DNA of 64,000 nt from Promineifilum sp. (lineage in GTDB: Bacteria > Chloroflexota > Anaerolineae > Promineifilales > Promineifilaceae): contig JACKBY010000003.1 of assembly GCA_020634335.1 (NCBI GenBank), forward strand, positions 186,001 through 250,000. Direction: 5' to 3'. The position numbers were made by a program, and so were the translations under genes. Below are positions 50,825 through 59,048 of the stretch, piece after piece. The notes beneath the pieces were generated by a model. That model made no database searches, was not told the DNA's origin, and saw nothing but the letters and a program-made list of their open reading frames with translations. Position 1 is the first letter of the stretch. Each line of letters begins with the position of its first letter.

Positions 50825-52863
50825 TATTCCCGTGTCTCCGTCATTTGCCAGGCTCGCAAGACCTCGGCCACGCTCCAGGCCTGGGCGATGCAGCCGCGTG
50901 GTGCGAACGGCGCGTCGCCCTCGAAAATTTCGCTGATGCTGCCGACGCCGTGATCGACCAGGTGGCGCAGCAGCGGTTCCAAATAGGCGCGGGCGGCGGC
51001 CATGTCCTGGTAAACGCGCAGATGGGCGCTGATGAACGGGCCGATGAGCCAGGCCCAGACCGTACCCTGATGGTAGGCTCCATCCCGCTTGCGGCGGTCG
51101 CCGGTGTAGTGGCCGATGAATGCCTGGTCGTCGGGAGACAGGGAGCGTAGCCCATGCGCGGTCAGTAGGTGCCGGGCGCAGGTGTCGACAACCGAACGCT
51201 GCTGCTCGGCCGACAGCGGGCAGTGGGGCAGCGATACGGCCAGCAACTGGTTGGGCCGCAGGCTGAGGTCGTTGCCGTCCGGCCCATCGATCACGTCGAA
51301 GCAATAGCCCATCGGCGCGTCCCAGAAGCGGGCGAATCCCGCGCGAACGCGTCCGGCCAACGTGCCATATGGGGTAGGGTCTTGGCCCAGGTGTGCGGCG
51401 AAGTCTTCCATGATGCGCAGCGCGTTGAACCACAGGGCATTGATCTCCACCGGCTTGCCGATGCGCGGCGTCACCACCCACTCTTCGACCTTGGCGTCCA
51501 TCCACGTCAGTTGCACGCTCGGCTCGCCCGCGTATAGCAGGGCGTCGTCGGGGGCCATGTGGATGTTATAGCGCGTGCCCTTTATGTGCCGGTCGATGAT
51601 GTCAGCCAGGATGGGGAACAACTCGCGCAGCAGCACGTTGTCGCCGGTAGCCCCCACGTATTCGCGTAAGGCGATGAAGTACCATAGCGTCGCGTCCACC
51701 GTGTTATATTCCGGCGTTTCCCCAACGTCGGGGAAGCGATTGGGCAACATGCCCTGGTCGACGAATTGGGCGTAGGTGCGCAACACGCCGGCGGCCACCT
51801 CCGGCCGGCCGGTGGTCAATGTCAGGCCGGGTAGGGCGATCATGGTGTCGCGGCCCCAGTCGCCGAACCAATGGTAGCCGGCAATGATCGATTTGCCGCG
51901 AGGGTCGGCGGCTGTCGGCCGGTCGACAATGAACTGGTCAGCGGCCAATACCAGCTGTTTGAGCAGCCGGGGGAGTTCGGTTGTGGCCCGGCCATGATGG
52001 CTGGCCGGTGCGCGCAGATGGACGGCGCGCGCCAGAAGCGCTTGCTCGTAGGCGCGCCGTTCACCGTAGGCGGCCGTGTGGTCGAGATTAGGCGCAGGCT
52101 CCGTGCCGGCAACGACGGCAAACGATTCGCCGGGGCGAAGCAGAATTTGTAGCTGGGCCGCATAGAGGTGATCCTCGCTCACGTCGCGCTGGCCGCGCTG
52201 CTCCTCGACGGGCAGATAGAGGTCCTCGTACCAGTCGAACTGGGGAGTGATCTCGGCCCGGTCGCTGAACAGGTAGAAAGGCGTCGCCTCGTCGAACATG
52301 CGAATGCGCAACCCACTGCCTCCGGCGACGGGCGCGTCGTCGATGGCCGGATCCCAGTCATTCATGATGGTCGTGGCGTGATAATCACGATAGTTGACCA
52401 GCGCCTTGATCGACAGGCAGAGCGGGCCGGTGGCGCGGGCCAGCCGGTATTGGACGTAAGTGGTATTGGCCCCTGGCTGCATCCAGATGCGCTTTTCCAG
52501 GAGGGCGTTGGCGAGCGCGTAAGTCCAGACGGGCGTTGTCCCCTCCAGATGAAAGCGGTCGATGTAGTGATGACCGTGGCCTTCGACGTTGCCGTCTTCC
52601 CAACGATTGGTGAACAGTGGATAGTAGCGCCCACTGTCGGGGTAGACGCCGTCGTACTCGGCCGTTTCGTCGAGCTTGGCCAGCAGTAGCGTGCGGCCGA
52701 GCGGCGGCTTGAGTGCGGCCATCAGCAAGCCGTGATAGCGTCGCGTGAGCATGGTGGCGACGGTGCCGGAAGCGTAGCCGCCGATGCCGTTGGTGACCAG
52801 CCACTCCCGTTTCATCGCCACGGCGAGATCGCCGCAAACCTCGCGGCCGAAATCTAGTATCAT
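50824..52863 (-). CDS. Glycogen debranching enzyme (amylo-alpha-1,6-glucosidase type)
   Basis: The protein has 679 residues from the ATG at 52863 (AGGGAG upstream); the longer frame from 52983 starts with unrelated residues. The N-terminal beta-sandwich domain has EWLVTNGIGGYASGTVATMLTRRYHGLL, typical of the archaeal/bacterial GDE_N domain. The (alpha/alpha)6 catalytic domain has GYHWFGDWGRDTMIALPGL (about 335-353), NRFPDVGETPEYNTVDATLW and HQGTVWAWLIGPF. It hydrolyses alpha-1,6 branches in glycogen or maltodextrin. It is coupled to rpiA, linking storage glucan use and the pentose phosphate route. Confidence 0.92.
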   Translation of the reverse strand: MILDFGREVCGDLAVAMKREWLVTNGIGGYASGTVATMLTRRYHGLLMAALKPPLGRTLLLAKLDETAEYDGVYPDSGRYYPLFTNRWEDGNVEGHGHHYIDRFHLEGTTPVWTYALANALLEKRIWMQPGANTTYVQYRLARATGPLCLSIKALVNYRDYHATTIMNDWDPAIDDAPVAGGSGLRIRMFDEATPFYLFSDRAEITPQFDWYEDLYLPVEEQRGQRDVSEDHLYAAQLQILLRPGESFAVVAGTEPAPNLDHTAAYGERRAYEQALLARAVHLRAPASHHGRATTELPRLLKQLVLAADQFIVDRPTAADPRGKSIIAGYHWFGDWGRDTMIALPGLTLTTGRPEVAAGVLRTYAQFVDQGMLPNRFPDVGETPEYNTVDATLWYFIALREYVGATGDNVLLRELFPILADIIDRHIKGTRYNIHMAPDDALLYAGEPSVQLTWMDAKVEEWVVTPRIGKPVEINALWFNALRIMEDFAAHLGQDPTPYGTLAGRVRAGFARFWDAPMGYCFDVIDGPDGNDLSLRPNQLLAVSLPHCPLSAEQQRSVVDTCARHLLTAHGLRSLSPDDQAFIGHYTGDRRKRDGAYHQGTVWAWLIGPFISAHLRVYQDMAAARAYLEPLLRHLVDHGVGSISEIFEGDAPFAPRGCIAQAWSVAEVLRAWQMTETRE

Positions 52864-52993
52864 ACCTGTAACTCCCTGTATAGGGCGGTGGGTCAGCGAT
52901 ATGATCTTTGCCGATGCCCGTCGCCCAATAGGGAGCCAACTATAGCCAGAAATAAGCCCGGCGCACACCTGGCGCGTGAACATCTTAGAAAAA

Positions 52994-53073
52994 TGTAGCG
53001 CCGGATTCTTATCCGGCGGCAGAGGCCAGATGCTTCGGTCAGGCTGCGGAGCCGTTTAAGAAACCGCGCTACA
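52994..53073. repeat. Interspersed element with terminal TGTAGCGC inverted repeats (80 bp)
   Basis: TGTAGCGC at 52994-53001 is inverted at 53066-53073. Inside, CGCCGGAT-tctt-ATCCGGCG (52999-53018) forms a hairpin and TTTAAGAAACCGCG near 53055-53068 is an inverted variant of the same core. Related to the element at 37249. Size and ends resemble a REPIN or very small MITE. It lies between the divergent debranching enzyme and nth genes. Confidence 0.6.
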
Positions 53074-53175
53074 AAAAGGCGGCCGGCTACTGAAAACCCT
53101 GCATGTTGCACAGTTAGGCTTGGTAAACGGGCCTTTCCTGTGTAGCATGGAAGGAAAGCCAATGAGGAGACGCGT

Positions 53176-53844
53176 TTGAACGAAGAATTGAGCCCCGGTT
53201 CGGCCGCTCATGTAGTCGAACTCATCGCCCGACTGCGAGCCGCCCATCCCGATGCCCACTGCGCCCTTGATTATGAGACGCCGGTGCAGTTGCTCGTGGC
53301 CACGATCCTGTCGGCGCAGTGCACCGACGAGCGCGTGAACCTGACGACGCCGGCGCTCTTTGCCCGCTACCCGACGGTGGAGGCGCTGGCCGCGGCCGAG
53401 CCTCTGGAAATAGAAGAACTGGTGCGGCCGACAGGCTTCTATCACCAGAAGACGCGTTACATTCGTGAGTCAGCGGCGCGATTGCTGGCGGCCTATGGCG
53501 GCGAGGTGCCGCCGGCGATGGACGAGCTGCTGACGCTGCCCGGCGTGGCCCGCAAGACGGCCAACGTCGTGCGCGGCGAGGTTTTCGGGCTGGCCGATGG
53601 CATCACGGTGGACACGCACGTGAAGCGGCTGGCGGCGCGCCTGGGGCTGACGGCCGAGACCGACCCGGTGAAGGTCGAGCGCGACCTGATGGCGATCATC
53701 CCGCGCGACAGCTGGATCGAGATCGCCCATTTGCTGATCTGGCACGGCCGCCGCGTCTGCACCGCCCGCAAGCCGGCCTGTCCGGATTGTCCGCTGAATG
53801 ATGTTTGTCCGTCGGCCGCGGGGCAGCAAGCAGTGGAACAGTAA
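53176..53844 (+). CDS. nth: Endonuclease III
   Basis: The protein has 222 residues with a TTG start 6 bases after GAGGAGA. It is a bifunctional DNA glycosylase and AP lyase for oxidised pyrimidines. The helix-hairpin-helix LPGVARKTANVV carries the catalytic Lys, and VDTHVKRLAARLGL the catalytic Asp. The C-terminal cysteines CTARKPACPDCPLNDVC (C-X6-C-X2-C-X5-C) form the 4Fe-4S cluster loop. LSAQCTDERVN at about 45 is also conserved. Confidence 0.93.
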   Translation: MNEELSPGSAAHVVELIARLRAAHPDAHCALDYETPVQLLVATILSAQCTDERVNLTTPALFARYPTVEALAAAEPLEIEELVRPTGFYHQKTRYIRESAARLLAAYGGEVPPAMDELLTLPGVARKTANVVRGEVFGLADGITVDTHVKRLAARLGLTAETDPVKVERDLMAIIPRDSWIEIAHLLIWHGRRVCTARKPACPDCPLNDVCPSAAGQQAVEQ

Positions 53845-53960
53845 GCAGTGAAACAGTAAACAGTAGGACAGGAAACAGTGGGCAGTGATCAGTGGATAGA
53901 GACAGTGGATAGCAGCCAGTGGGGTTTTTCGTCATTCGTCATTCGTCATTCGTAATTCGC
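53824..53960. repeat. Cluster of short repeats (CAGTGG/AACAGTA units, then GTCATTC heptamers)
   Basis: From about 53824 units such as AACAGTAAGCAGTGA and GGCAGTGATCAGTGG succeed one another; near 53929-53960 GTCATTC occurs three times followed by GTAATTCGC. This resembles the short tandemly repeated heptamers known in filamentous cyanobacteria. The segment fills most of the gap between nth and the next gene. Confidence 0.65.
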
Positions 53961-53961
53961 C

Positions 53962-55131
53962 ATGCCTTACTTCAATTATCGCGTCCACGTGGTCCAGGCC
54001 GGGGCCGCGTCCCGTTGGGAGCGGCGGACGTTTCTCAATGCCTGGTGGAGCCTCTACGGGGATGACAATCGCTGGACGCCGCCTGAGTTCGCTCGTCTGC
54101 GGCGCGAACTCGACCCACGGCGTAACGAGCATCTGGCCCGGCTGGAGGCGACACTCATCCACGTCGACGCGCTCCATCGCACCGGCGTCCGGAGCTCGCG
54201 CACCGACCAGCAGGAAATCCCGCTGGTCAGCGTCATCGAACGGCCGCTGGCCGCGTCCCTGTCGGTTATTGACCCCCGGCTCAAGGGTAAGTCAGCCTAT
54301 TTGGCGCTGCCCCATCTCGGCCGCGACAAGGAAGCTTTTGACAACCTCTATTACCATCTCGTCGAATCCCTGTCGGCCCACGGCTATCACCGGCTGATCG
54401 CGCCGGTTGGCCTTTCGCCCCACCTCGGCTCCGGCTGGCAGATCGACGGGTGGGATGAGTGGCCGGCGCTTCACACACCTTATAACCCGCCCTACGTGCC
54501 CGAGTTGGTGGAGACGCGGCTGAATCCTTTGCAGGATGGTTGGCTATACCAGGCTGCCGTACCCCGACCGCCGGTCACCGATCCCACCGGGCCGGCGACG
54601 ATCCGGCCGTTCGAGCCACAGCGACTGGCGGGCGACTTGCTGCCCTTACTGGCGGCGGCCACTGCGAATCCGACGGCCGGCTTTGCGCCGCCGGACGCGG
54701 TCGAGGCGGCCTTCCTGCTGCGGTCGCTGGGGCCGGACTCGCTGATCGGCTATCTGGCTGAGGTGGACGACCGTCCGGCAGGATTCGTGCTGCTGGGGCC
54801 GGACAGGGCGGCCCGCGCGCGGATCACCCACGGCGGTCGTTCTCTTTGGCGGCGTGGAATGTATGCCACTGCGGACTGGGTGGGCGGCAAAGGGCGGGAC
54901 AATAGCGGTCGCGTTTTCTTTGCCGCCGTGCTGCCCGACCGGCGACGACAGGGCATCGGCACTCAGTTATGGCGGCGGGCGCTGGCTGCGGCACGTGAGC
55001 GCGGGTGGGGGACGCTGACGATTGGCCCCATTTGGCAACCTCCAGGCGCGCCGCCGCCCGCTGTGGTGTTCCTGGAGCAGTACGCGGCCGTGCCCCGGCT
55101 GGGTTTCCGGCTCTATGAGCGATCATTTTAG
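53962..55131 (+). CDS. GNAT-family N-acetyltransferase-like protein
   Basis: The protein has 389 residues. Residues about 1-190 form a GNAT-like N-terminal half with weak motifs (FNYRVHVVQAGAASRWERRTFLNAWWSLY). The C-terminal GNAT domain (about 205-389) has FFAAVLPDRRRQGIGTQLWRRALAAARERGW, the acetyl-CoA-binding motif A. The tandem arrangement resembles double-GNAT proteins. Substrate unknown. A row of short repeats precedes the start; no ribosome site was recognised. Confidence 0.75.
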   Translation: MPYFNYRVHVVQAGAASRWERRTFLNAWWSLYGDDNRWTPPEFARLRRELDPRRNEHLARLEATLIHVDALHRTGVRSSRTDQQEIPLVSVIERPLAASLSVIDPRLKGKSAYLALPHLGRDKEAFDNLYYHLVESLSAHGYHRLIAPVGLSPHLGSGWQIDGWDEWPALHTPYNPPYVPELVETRLNPLQDGWLYQAAVPRPPVTDPTGPATIRPFEPQRLAGDLLPLLAAATANPTAGFAPPDAVEAAFLLRSLGPDSLIGYLAEVDDRPAGFVLLGPDRAARARITHGGRSLWRRGMYATADWVGGKGRDNSGRVFFAAVLPDRRRQGIGTQLWRRALAAARERGWGTLTIGPIWQPPGAPPPAVVFLEQYAAVPRLGFRLYERSF

Positions 55132-55166
55132 TGGCATGACGAATTTCTCTCTTGACGAAGCGGTCG

Positions 55167-55196
55167 ATAACCATTAAAGTATAATGTACTGGTTAT
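55167..55196. promoter_or_regulatory. Inverted repeat ATAACCA-N16-TGGTTAT around TATAAT, candidate GntR operator
   Basis: The arms (55167-55173, 55190-55196) flank TATAAT at 55180-55185; GTTATAAC (55192-55199) is a further palindrome. TTGACG at 55152 is 22 bases from the -10, which is too far for a standard promoter, suggesting an activator or a different -35. It stands 143 bases before the GntR-type regulator gene. Confidence 0.5.
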
Positions 55197-55338
55197 AACA
55201 AATATCCTGGCAGTCTTTCTCCTCATACATCCCGCTCTGTCGTCGGGGAGCCACACCGATGAGAACGGCAATCGTAAACAAGCGACGGGCTGAAGCGGTC
55301 TTCAGCAACTCGTTGATAGGTGGTTTGGTAGAGGTAAT

Positions 55339-56070
55339 ATGAAGGCTCTACTCACGGATAGTCCAGTTTCTTATTATCAGCAACTCTATACCATTTTGCG
55401 CCAGGAGTTAGCCCGCGGCACGTGGAAACCGGGGGAGCGCATGCCGTCTGAAGCGGAGTTGATCACCATCTACGGGGTCAGCCGCATCACAGTCCGGCAG
55501 GCGTTCGAACTGCTGGTCAACGACGGCCTTGTCTACCGGCGGCGGGGCAGCGGCACATACGTCACCATTCCGCTCATCGAGCACGGGCTCAATCGCATTA
55601 TCAGCTTCACCGATGACATGCAGCGGCGTGGTTTGCACCCCGATACGCGCCTGATCGCGGCGAAGCTGGAGCCTGCCTCGGCCGACGTTGCCCGCCGGCT
55701 CGACATCGCGCCCGGAGAAGAACTGGCCGTGCTGGAACGGTTGCGCCTGGCCGACGGCCTGCCCATGAGCGTGGAGCGCTCGCACCTGGTCCATCGGTTA
55801 TGCCCCGGCGTGCTGGAAGGCGACTACGTACAGACCCCGCTCCATATCGCATTGCTGGAAGTCTACGGCATTCGCCTGGCGCGGGCACAGCAGGCCATCC
55901 ACGCCGTGGCCGCTGACAAGACAAGGGCGAGCCTGCTTTCGGTGGCGGTGGCAGCGCCGTTGTTTTTCATCGAGCGGGTATCGTTCCGACAGGGTGGCAT
56001 CCCGGTCGAGTTTTTACAGATCTATCAGCGTGGCGACAGATACGTGCTGTACAACGAGTTGCGGGCCTGA
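55339..56070 (+). CDS. GntR/HutC-family transcriptional regulator with UTRA domain
   Basis: The protein has 243 residues. The N-terminal winged helix has YYQQLYTILRQELARGTWKPGERMPSEAEL and the recognition helix GVSRITVRQAFELLV; the linker ends in RRRGSGTYV. Residues about 90-240 form the UTRA ligand-binding domain (ERLRLADGLPMSVERSHL, FFIERVSFRQGGIPVEFLQIYQRGDRYVLY). Such regulators respond to phosphosugars or similar effectors. It leads the carbohydrate cluster that follows and probably controls it. AGAGG precedes the ATG. Confidence 0.9.
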   Translation: MKALLTDSPVSYYQQLYTILRQELARGTWKPGERMPSEAELITIYGVSRITVRQAFELLVNDGLVYRRRGSGTYVTIPLIEHGLNRIISFTDDMQRRGLHPDTRLIAAKLEPASADVARRLDIAPGEELAVLERLRLADGLPMSVERSHLVHRLCPGVLEGDYVQTPLHIALLEVYGIRLARAQQAIHAVAADKTRASLLSVAVAAPLFFIERVSFRQGGIPVEFLQIYQRGDRYVLYNELRA

Positions 56071-56080
56071 TAGAGGAAGC

Positions 56081-56128
56081 ATCCGCAGATTTCACAGATG
56101 ACACGGATTTCGCGGATGCGCATCCGGG
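56081..56128. repeat. CACAGATTT-type repeat with GCGGAT arms
   Basis: ATCCGCAGATTTCACAGATG is followed by ACACGGATTTCGCGGATG; the outer ATCCGC and GCGGAT pair. It lies between the regulator and kinase genes. Confidence 0.6.
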
Positions 56129-56197
56129 AAGTTTGTGACATTCCCAGTCACTTTATCCATGGGTCGGCGGGAGAGGTAGATCATCGACGTCGTTTGC

Positions 56198-57163
56198 TTG
56201 GGTGAGATGCTGATCGATATGTTCCCGGCCGAAGTGGGACGGCGGCTGGTTGACGTGTCGGCCTTCCGCCCGATGCCGGGGGGCGCGCCGGCCAACGTGG
56301 CCGTAGCCGCCCAACGCCTGGGAGCCACGTCAGCGTTTATCGGCAAGGTGGGCAATGACGCCTTCGGGCAACTGCTGATCGACACGCTGCGCGCCGAGGG
56401 TGTCGAGACCCGGGGAATGCGGGTCGATCCGGATGCCCGCACGACGCTGGCCTTCATCGCCATGCCCGACGCGGCATCGGCCGAGTTCGTTTTCTATCGC
56501 AACCCCGGCGCGGACATGATGCTGCGGCCGGACGAACTGGATGAGACGCTGCTGCGCCGGGCGCGCGCTCTGCATTTCGGTTCCATCAGCCTGATCGCCG
56601 AGCCGAGCCGCAGCGCGACGCTGCGGGCCATCGAACTGGCTGGACGGGCGGGGGCGCTCATCTCTTTTGACGTCAATTACCGGCCTAGCTTGTGGCCCAA
56701 CGCTGAGTCGGCCGTCGATGCCATCCGCTACGCGTTGCCTCTAGCTCATCTGGTCAAGCTCAACGAGGCCGAGGCGCTCCTGTTGGCGGGGAGCCATGAT
56801 CCCCTGGTCGCCGGCGAGACGCTGATCAACGGCCAGACGCGCGCCTGCGTCATCACGCGGGGGCCGCAGGGCAGTGCCTTTTGCGTTTGGCAGGAACCTG
56901 ACTGGACTGTGGCGTTCATACCCGCCTTCCCGGTCGAAGCGGTCGATGCAATTGGCTGTGGTGATGCGTTTATGGCTGGATTGCTGGTCCGCCTGACCAC
57001 CAGGGATGAGTCGGGCGACCCGCTTGAACGGCTCAACGAGCCGTATTTGCGCCGCAGCTTGCGCTATGCCGCTGCCGTGGGGGCGCTGACGGCGCTGCGG
57101 CGCGGCGTCATTCCTGCGCTCCCAACGGCGATCCAGGTGGAAGCGTTCTTGAGGTCTCGATAG
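56198..57163 (+). CDS. PfkB-family carbohydrate kinase
   Basis: The protein has 321 residues from the TTG at 56198. Motifs: GGAPANVAVAAQRLGA (sugar site), GKVGND, FDVNYRPSLW, KLNEAEALLL, VITRGPQGS, and the catalytic DAIGCGDAFMAGLL (anion hole and base Asp). Fructokinase- or 2-keto-3-deoxygluconate kinase-like. The start is odd: the open frame continues upstream as I-I-D-V-V-C before TTG, and these residues are the normal first strand of the family, but no ATG, GTG or TTG is available after the stop at 56177. A GGGAGAGG ribosome site lies just before ATCATC (56180-56185), so an ATC start, or a base error, is possible. It probably phosphorylates the sugar handled by this cluster. Confidence 0.85.
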   Translation: MGEMLIDMFPAEVGRRLVDVSAFRPMPGGAPANVAVAAQRLGATSAFIGKVGNDAFGQLLIDTLRAEGVETRGMRVDPDARTTLAFIAMPDAASAEFVFYRNPGADMMLRPDELDETLLRRARALHFGSISLIAEPSRSATLRAIELAGRAGALISFDVNYRPSLWPNAESAVDAIRYALPLAHLVKLNEAEALLLAGSHDPLVAGETLINGQTRACVITRGPQGSAFCVWQEPDWTVAFIPAFPVEAVDAIGCGDAFMAGLLVRLTTRDESGDPLERLNEPYLRRSLRYAAAVGALTALRRGVIPALPTAIQVEAFLRSR

Positions 57164-57217
57164 CGTGACATGTCATTCGCATTACGACCATCGATTTGAT
57201 TAGCGAAGGAGACATTT

Positions 57218-58069
57218 ATGTCAATTAAATTGACACCAACGGTGTCCGTCCCCGCCCTGCAGGACAAGGCGCGAGCGCTCCGTTTAGACATTCTCGAAGC
57301 GACCACGCGGGCCGGATCGGGACACCCGTCCAGTTCCTGGTCGGCGGTGGAGATCGTGGCGACGCTGTTCTTCGGCGGCGTGTTGCGCTACCGGCCCGAA
57401 GAGCCCGACTGGCCGGCGCGCGACCGTTTCATCATGAGCAAGGGCCACGCCGCGCCCCTGCTTTATGCTGCCCTGGCCCACGCCGGGTACTTTGATCGGG
57501 AAATGTTGAGCCACCTGCGCGAGGTCAATAGCCCGGTGCAGGGTCACCCGATCCAGGGACTGATGCCCGGCGTCGAGGCCACAACCGGCTCGCTGGGCCA
57601 GGGGTTGTCGGTCGGCCTGGGCCACGTGCTTGGCGGCCGGCTGAACCAGCTCGATTACCGCGTTTACGTCCTCTTGGGTGACGGCGAATGCGAGGCCGGG
57701 CAGGTCTGGGAAGCGGCCATGGCCGCCGCCCACTTCAGGGCCGACAGGTTGACCGCCATCCTCGACTACAACAAGTATCAGGAGACCGGCCCCATCAGCC
57801 GTGAGATGGCCCTGGAGCCGCTGGCCGCCAAGTGGCGCAGCTTCGGCTGGTACGTGGCCGAGGCCGACGGCCACGACTTCGACAGCCTGATGGCCGTGCT
57901 GGACGAGACCCAGCGCGTGACGGGGCAACCGTCGATCATTATCGCCCACACCGTCAAGGGTAAGGGTGTTTCCTTTGTCGAAAGCGATTTCACTTTCCAC
58001 GGCCGCGCCCTGTCGGCCGAGCAAGCCGCCGCCGCGCGGGAGGAGCTTAGCCATGTCGCTCGGTCATGA
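57218..58069 (+). CDS. Transketolase, N-terminal (TPP-binding) subunit
   Basis: The protein has 283 residues, the first half of a two-gene transketolase. Features: GSGHPSSSWSAVEIVATLFF, FIMSKGHAAPLLYAAL, GSLGQGLSVGLG, and the TPP-Mg motif LLGDGECEAGQVWEAAM...DYNK (GDG-X-N type). KGKGVSF ends the domain. Split transketolases of this kind often belong to specialised sugar pathways and not the central pentose phosphate route. It overlaps the next gene by 17 bases. Confidence 0.92.
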   Translation: MSIKLTPTVSVPALQDKARALRLDILEATTRAGSGHPSSSWSAVEIVATLFFGGVLRYRPEEPDWPARDRFIMSKGHAAPLLYAALAHAGYFDREMLSHLREVNSPVQGHPIQGLMPGVEATTGSLGQGLSVGLGHVLGGRLNQLDYRVYVLLGDGECEAGQVWEAAMAAAHFRADRLTAILDYNKYQETGPISREMALEPLAAKWRSFGWYVAEADGHDFDSLMAVLDETQRVTGQPSIIIAHTVKGKGVSFVESDFTFHGRALSAEQAAAAREELSHVARS

Positions 58070-59048
58070 TGCGGGGCTGACACCCCATCAAGCGCCGTTG
58101 CGCAATGTATTCGGCGACGCGCTGCTGGCCGTCGCCACGGAAAACCCCCGCGTGGTCGTGCTGGACGGCGACCTGGGCAACTCGACCAAAGCCGAGACCG
58201 TCCGCCACGCCTTCCCCAAGCGGTTTTTCAATCTGGGCATCGCCGAAAGCAATCTGGTGGGCGTGGGCGCGGGGCTGGCTGCTTGCGGTCTCATCCCCTG
58301 GATCACCAGCTTTTCCTCATTTCTGCTCTGCAATGCCTATGATCAATTGCGGCTGGCCGTCGCCATGTCCAACATCAACGCCAAAGTGTTGGGCAGCCAC
58401 GGCGGCATCACCCTGGGCAAGGACGGTCCGACACAAATGGGCATCGAAGACCTGGCGCTGGTGGGCGGTATGCCGACCTTCGTCATGCTGGTGCCCAGCG
58501 ATCCGGCGTCGATGCACGCCGCCGTGCGGGCGGCCACGGAGTACGTCGGCCCGGTCTGGTTGCGCTCCAGCCGCGTGGCGCTACCGCAGATTTACCCGAT
58601 GGGCGAGTGCCCGTTCGAGATTGGGCAGGCCAACATCGTTCACCAGGGGGATGACCTGACGATCATCGCCTGCGGCATCATGGTGGCCGCCGCGCTGGAC
58701 GCCGCTGCCGTGCTGTCCCGCGAGGGCATCGAGGCCCGCGTGCTGGATATGCTGACCCTGCGGCCGATGGATACGACGGCCATCGTCGCCGCGGCCAGGG
58801 AGACGGGGGCCATCGTGACGGCCGAGGAGCATCTGTTGACCGGCGGCATGGGTAGCAACGTCGCCCGTATCGTGGCTTCGCATCATCCGGTGCCGATGCG
58901 TTTTGTTGGTTTGGCCGATACCTATACCGACTCCGGCGACCCCGATGATTTGCTGCGCAAGTATCATCTGACGGCGGCCGACATCGCCCAGGCCGCGCGA
59001 GAAGCCTATGCCGCCAAGCACGACGCGGGCAACGGCCGGGAACGATGA
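58053..59048 (+). CDS. Transketolase, C-terminal (pyrimidine-binding) subunit
   Basis: The protein has 331 residues from the ATG at 58053 (GGGAGGAG upstream), within the end of the N-terminal subunit gene. It has VVLDGDLGNSTKAE, RFFNLGIAESNLVGVGAGLA (catalytic Glu that activates TPP), TSFSSFLLCNAYDQLRLAVA, SHGGITLGKDGPTQMGIEDLAL (His/Asp substrate contacts), and a transketolase C-terminal domain (TAEEHLLTGGMGSNVA). It combines with the preceding subunit to transfer two-carbon ketol units. It ends in a 4-base overlap with the next gene (ATGA). Confidence 0.92.
   Translation: MSLGHDAGLTPHQAPLRNVFGDALLAVATENPRVVVLDGDLGNSTKAETVRHAFPKRFFNLGIAESNLVGVGAGLAACGLIPWITSFSSFLLCNAYDQLRLAVAMSNINAKVLGSHGGITLGKDGPTQMGIEDLALVGGMPTFVMLVPSDPASMHAAVRAATEYVGPVWLRSSRVALPQIYPMGECPFEIGQANIVHQGDDLTIIACGIMVAAALDAAAVLSREGIEARVLDMLTLRPMDTTAIVAAARETGAIVTAEEHLLTGGMGSNVARIVASHHPVPMRFVGLADTYTDSGDPDDLLRKYHLTAADIAQAAREAYAAKHDAGNGRER

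Noticed and set aside
50825..51505. N-terminal extension of rpiA to 456 codons
   Set aside because: This part is an alternative frame of the glycogen debranching gene; RpiA normally has about 220-230 residues and begins at the ATG at 50824.
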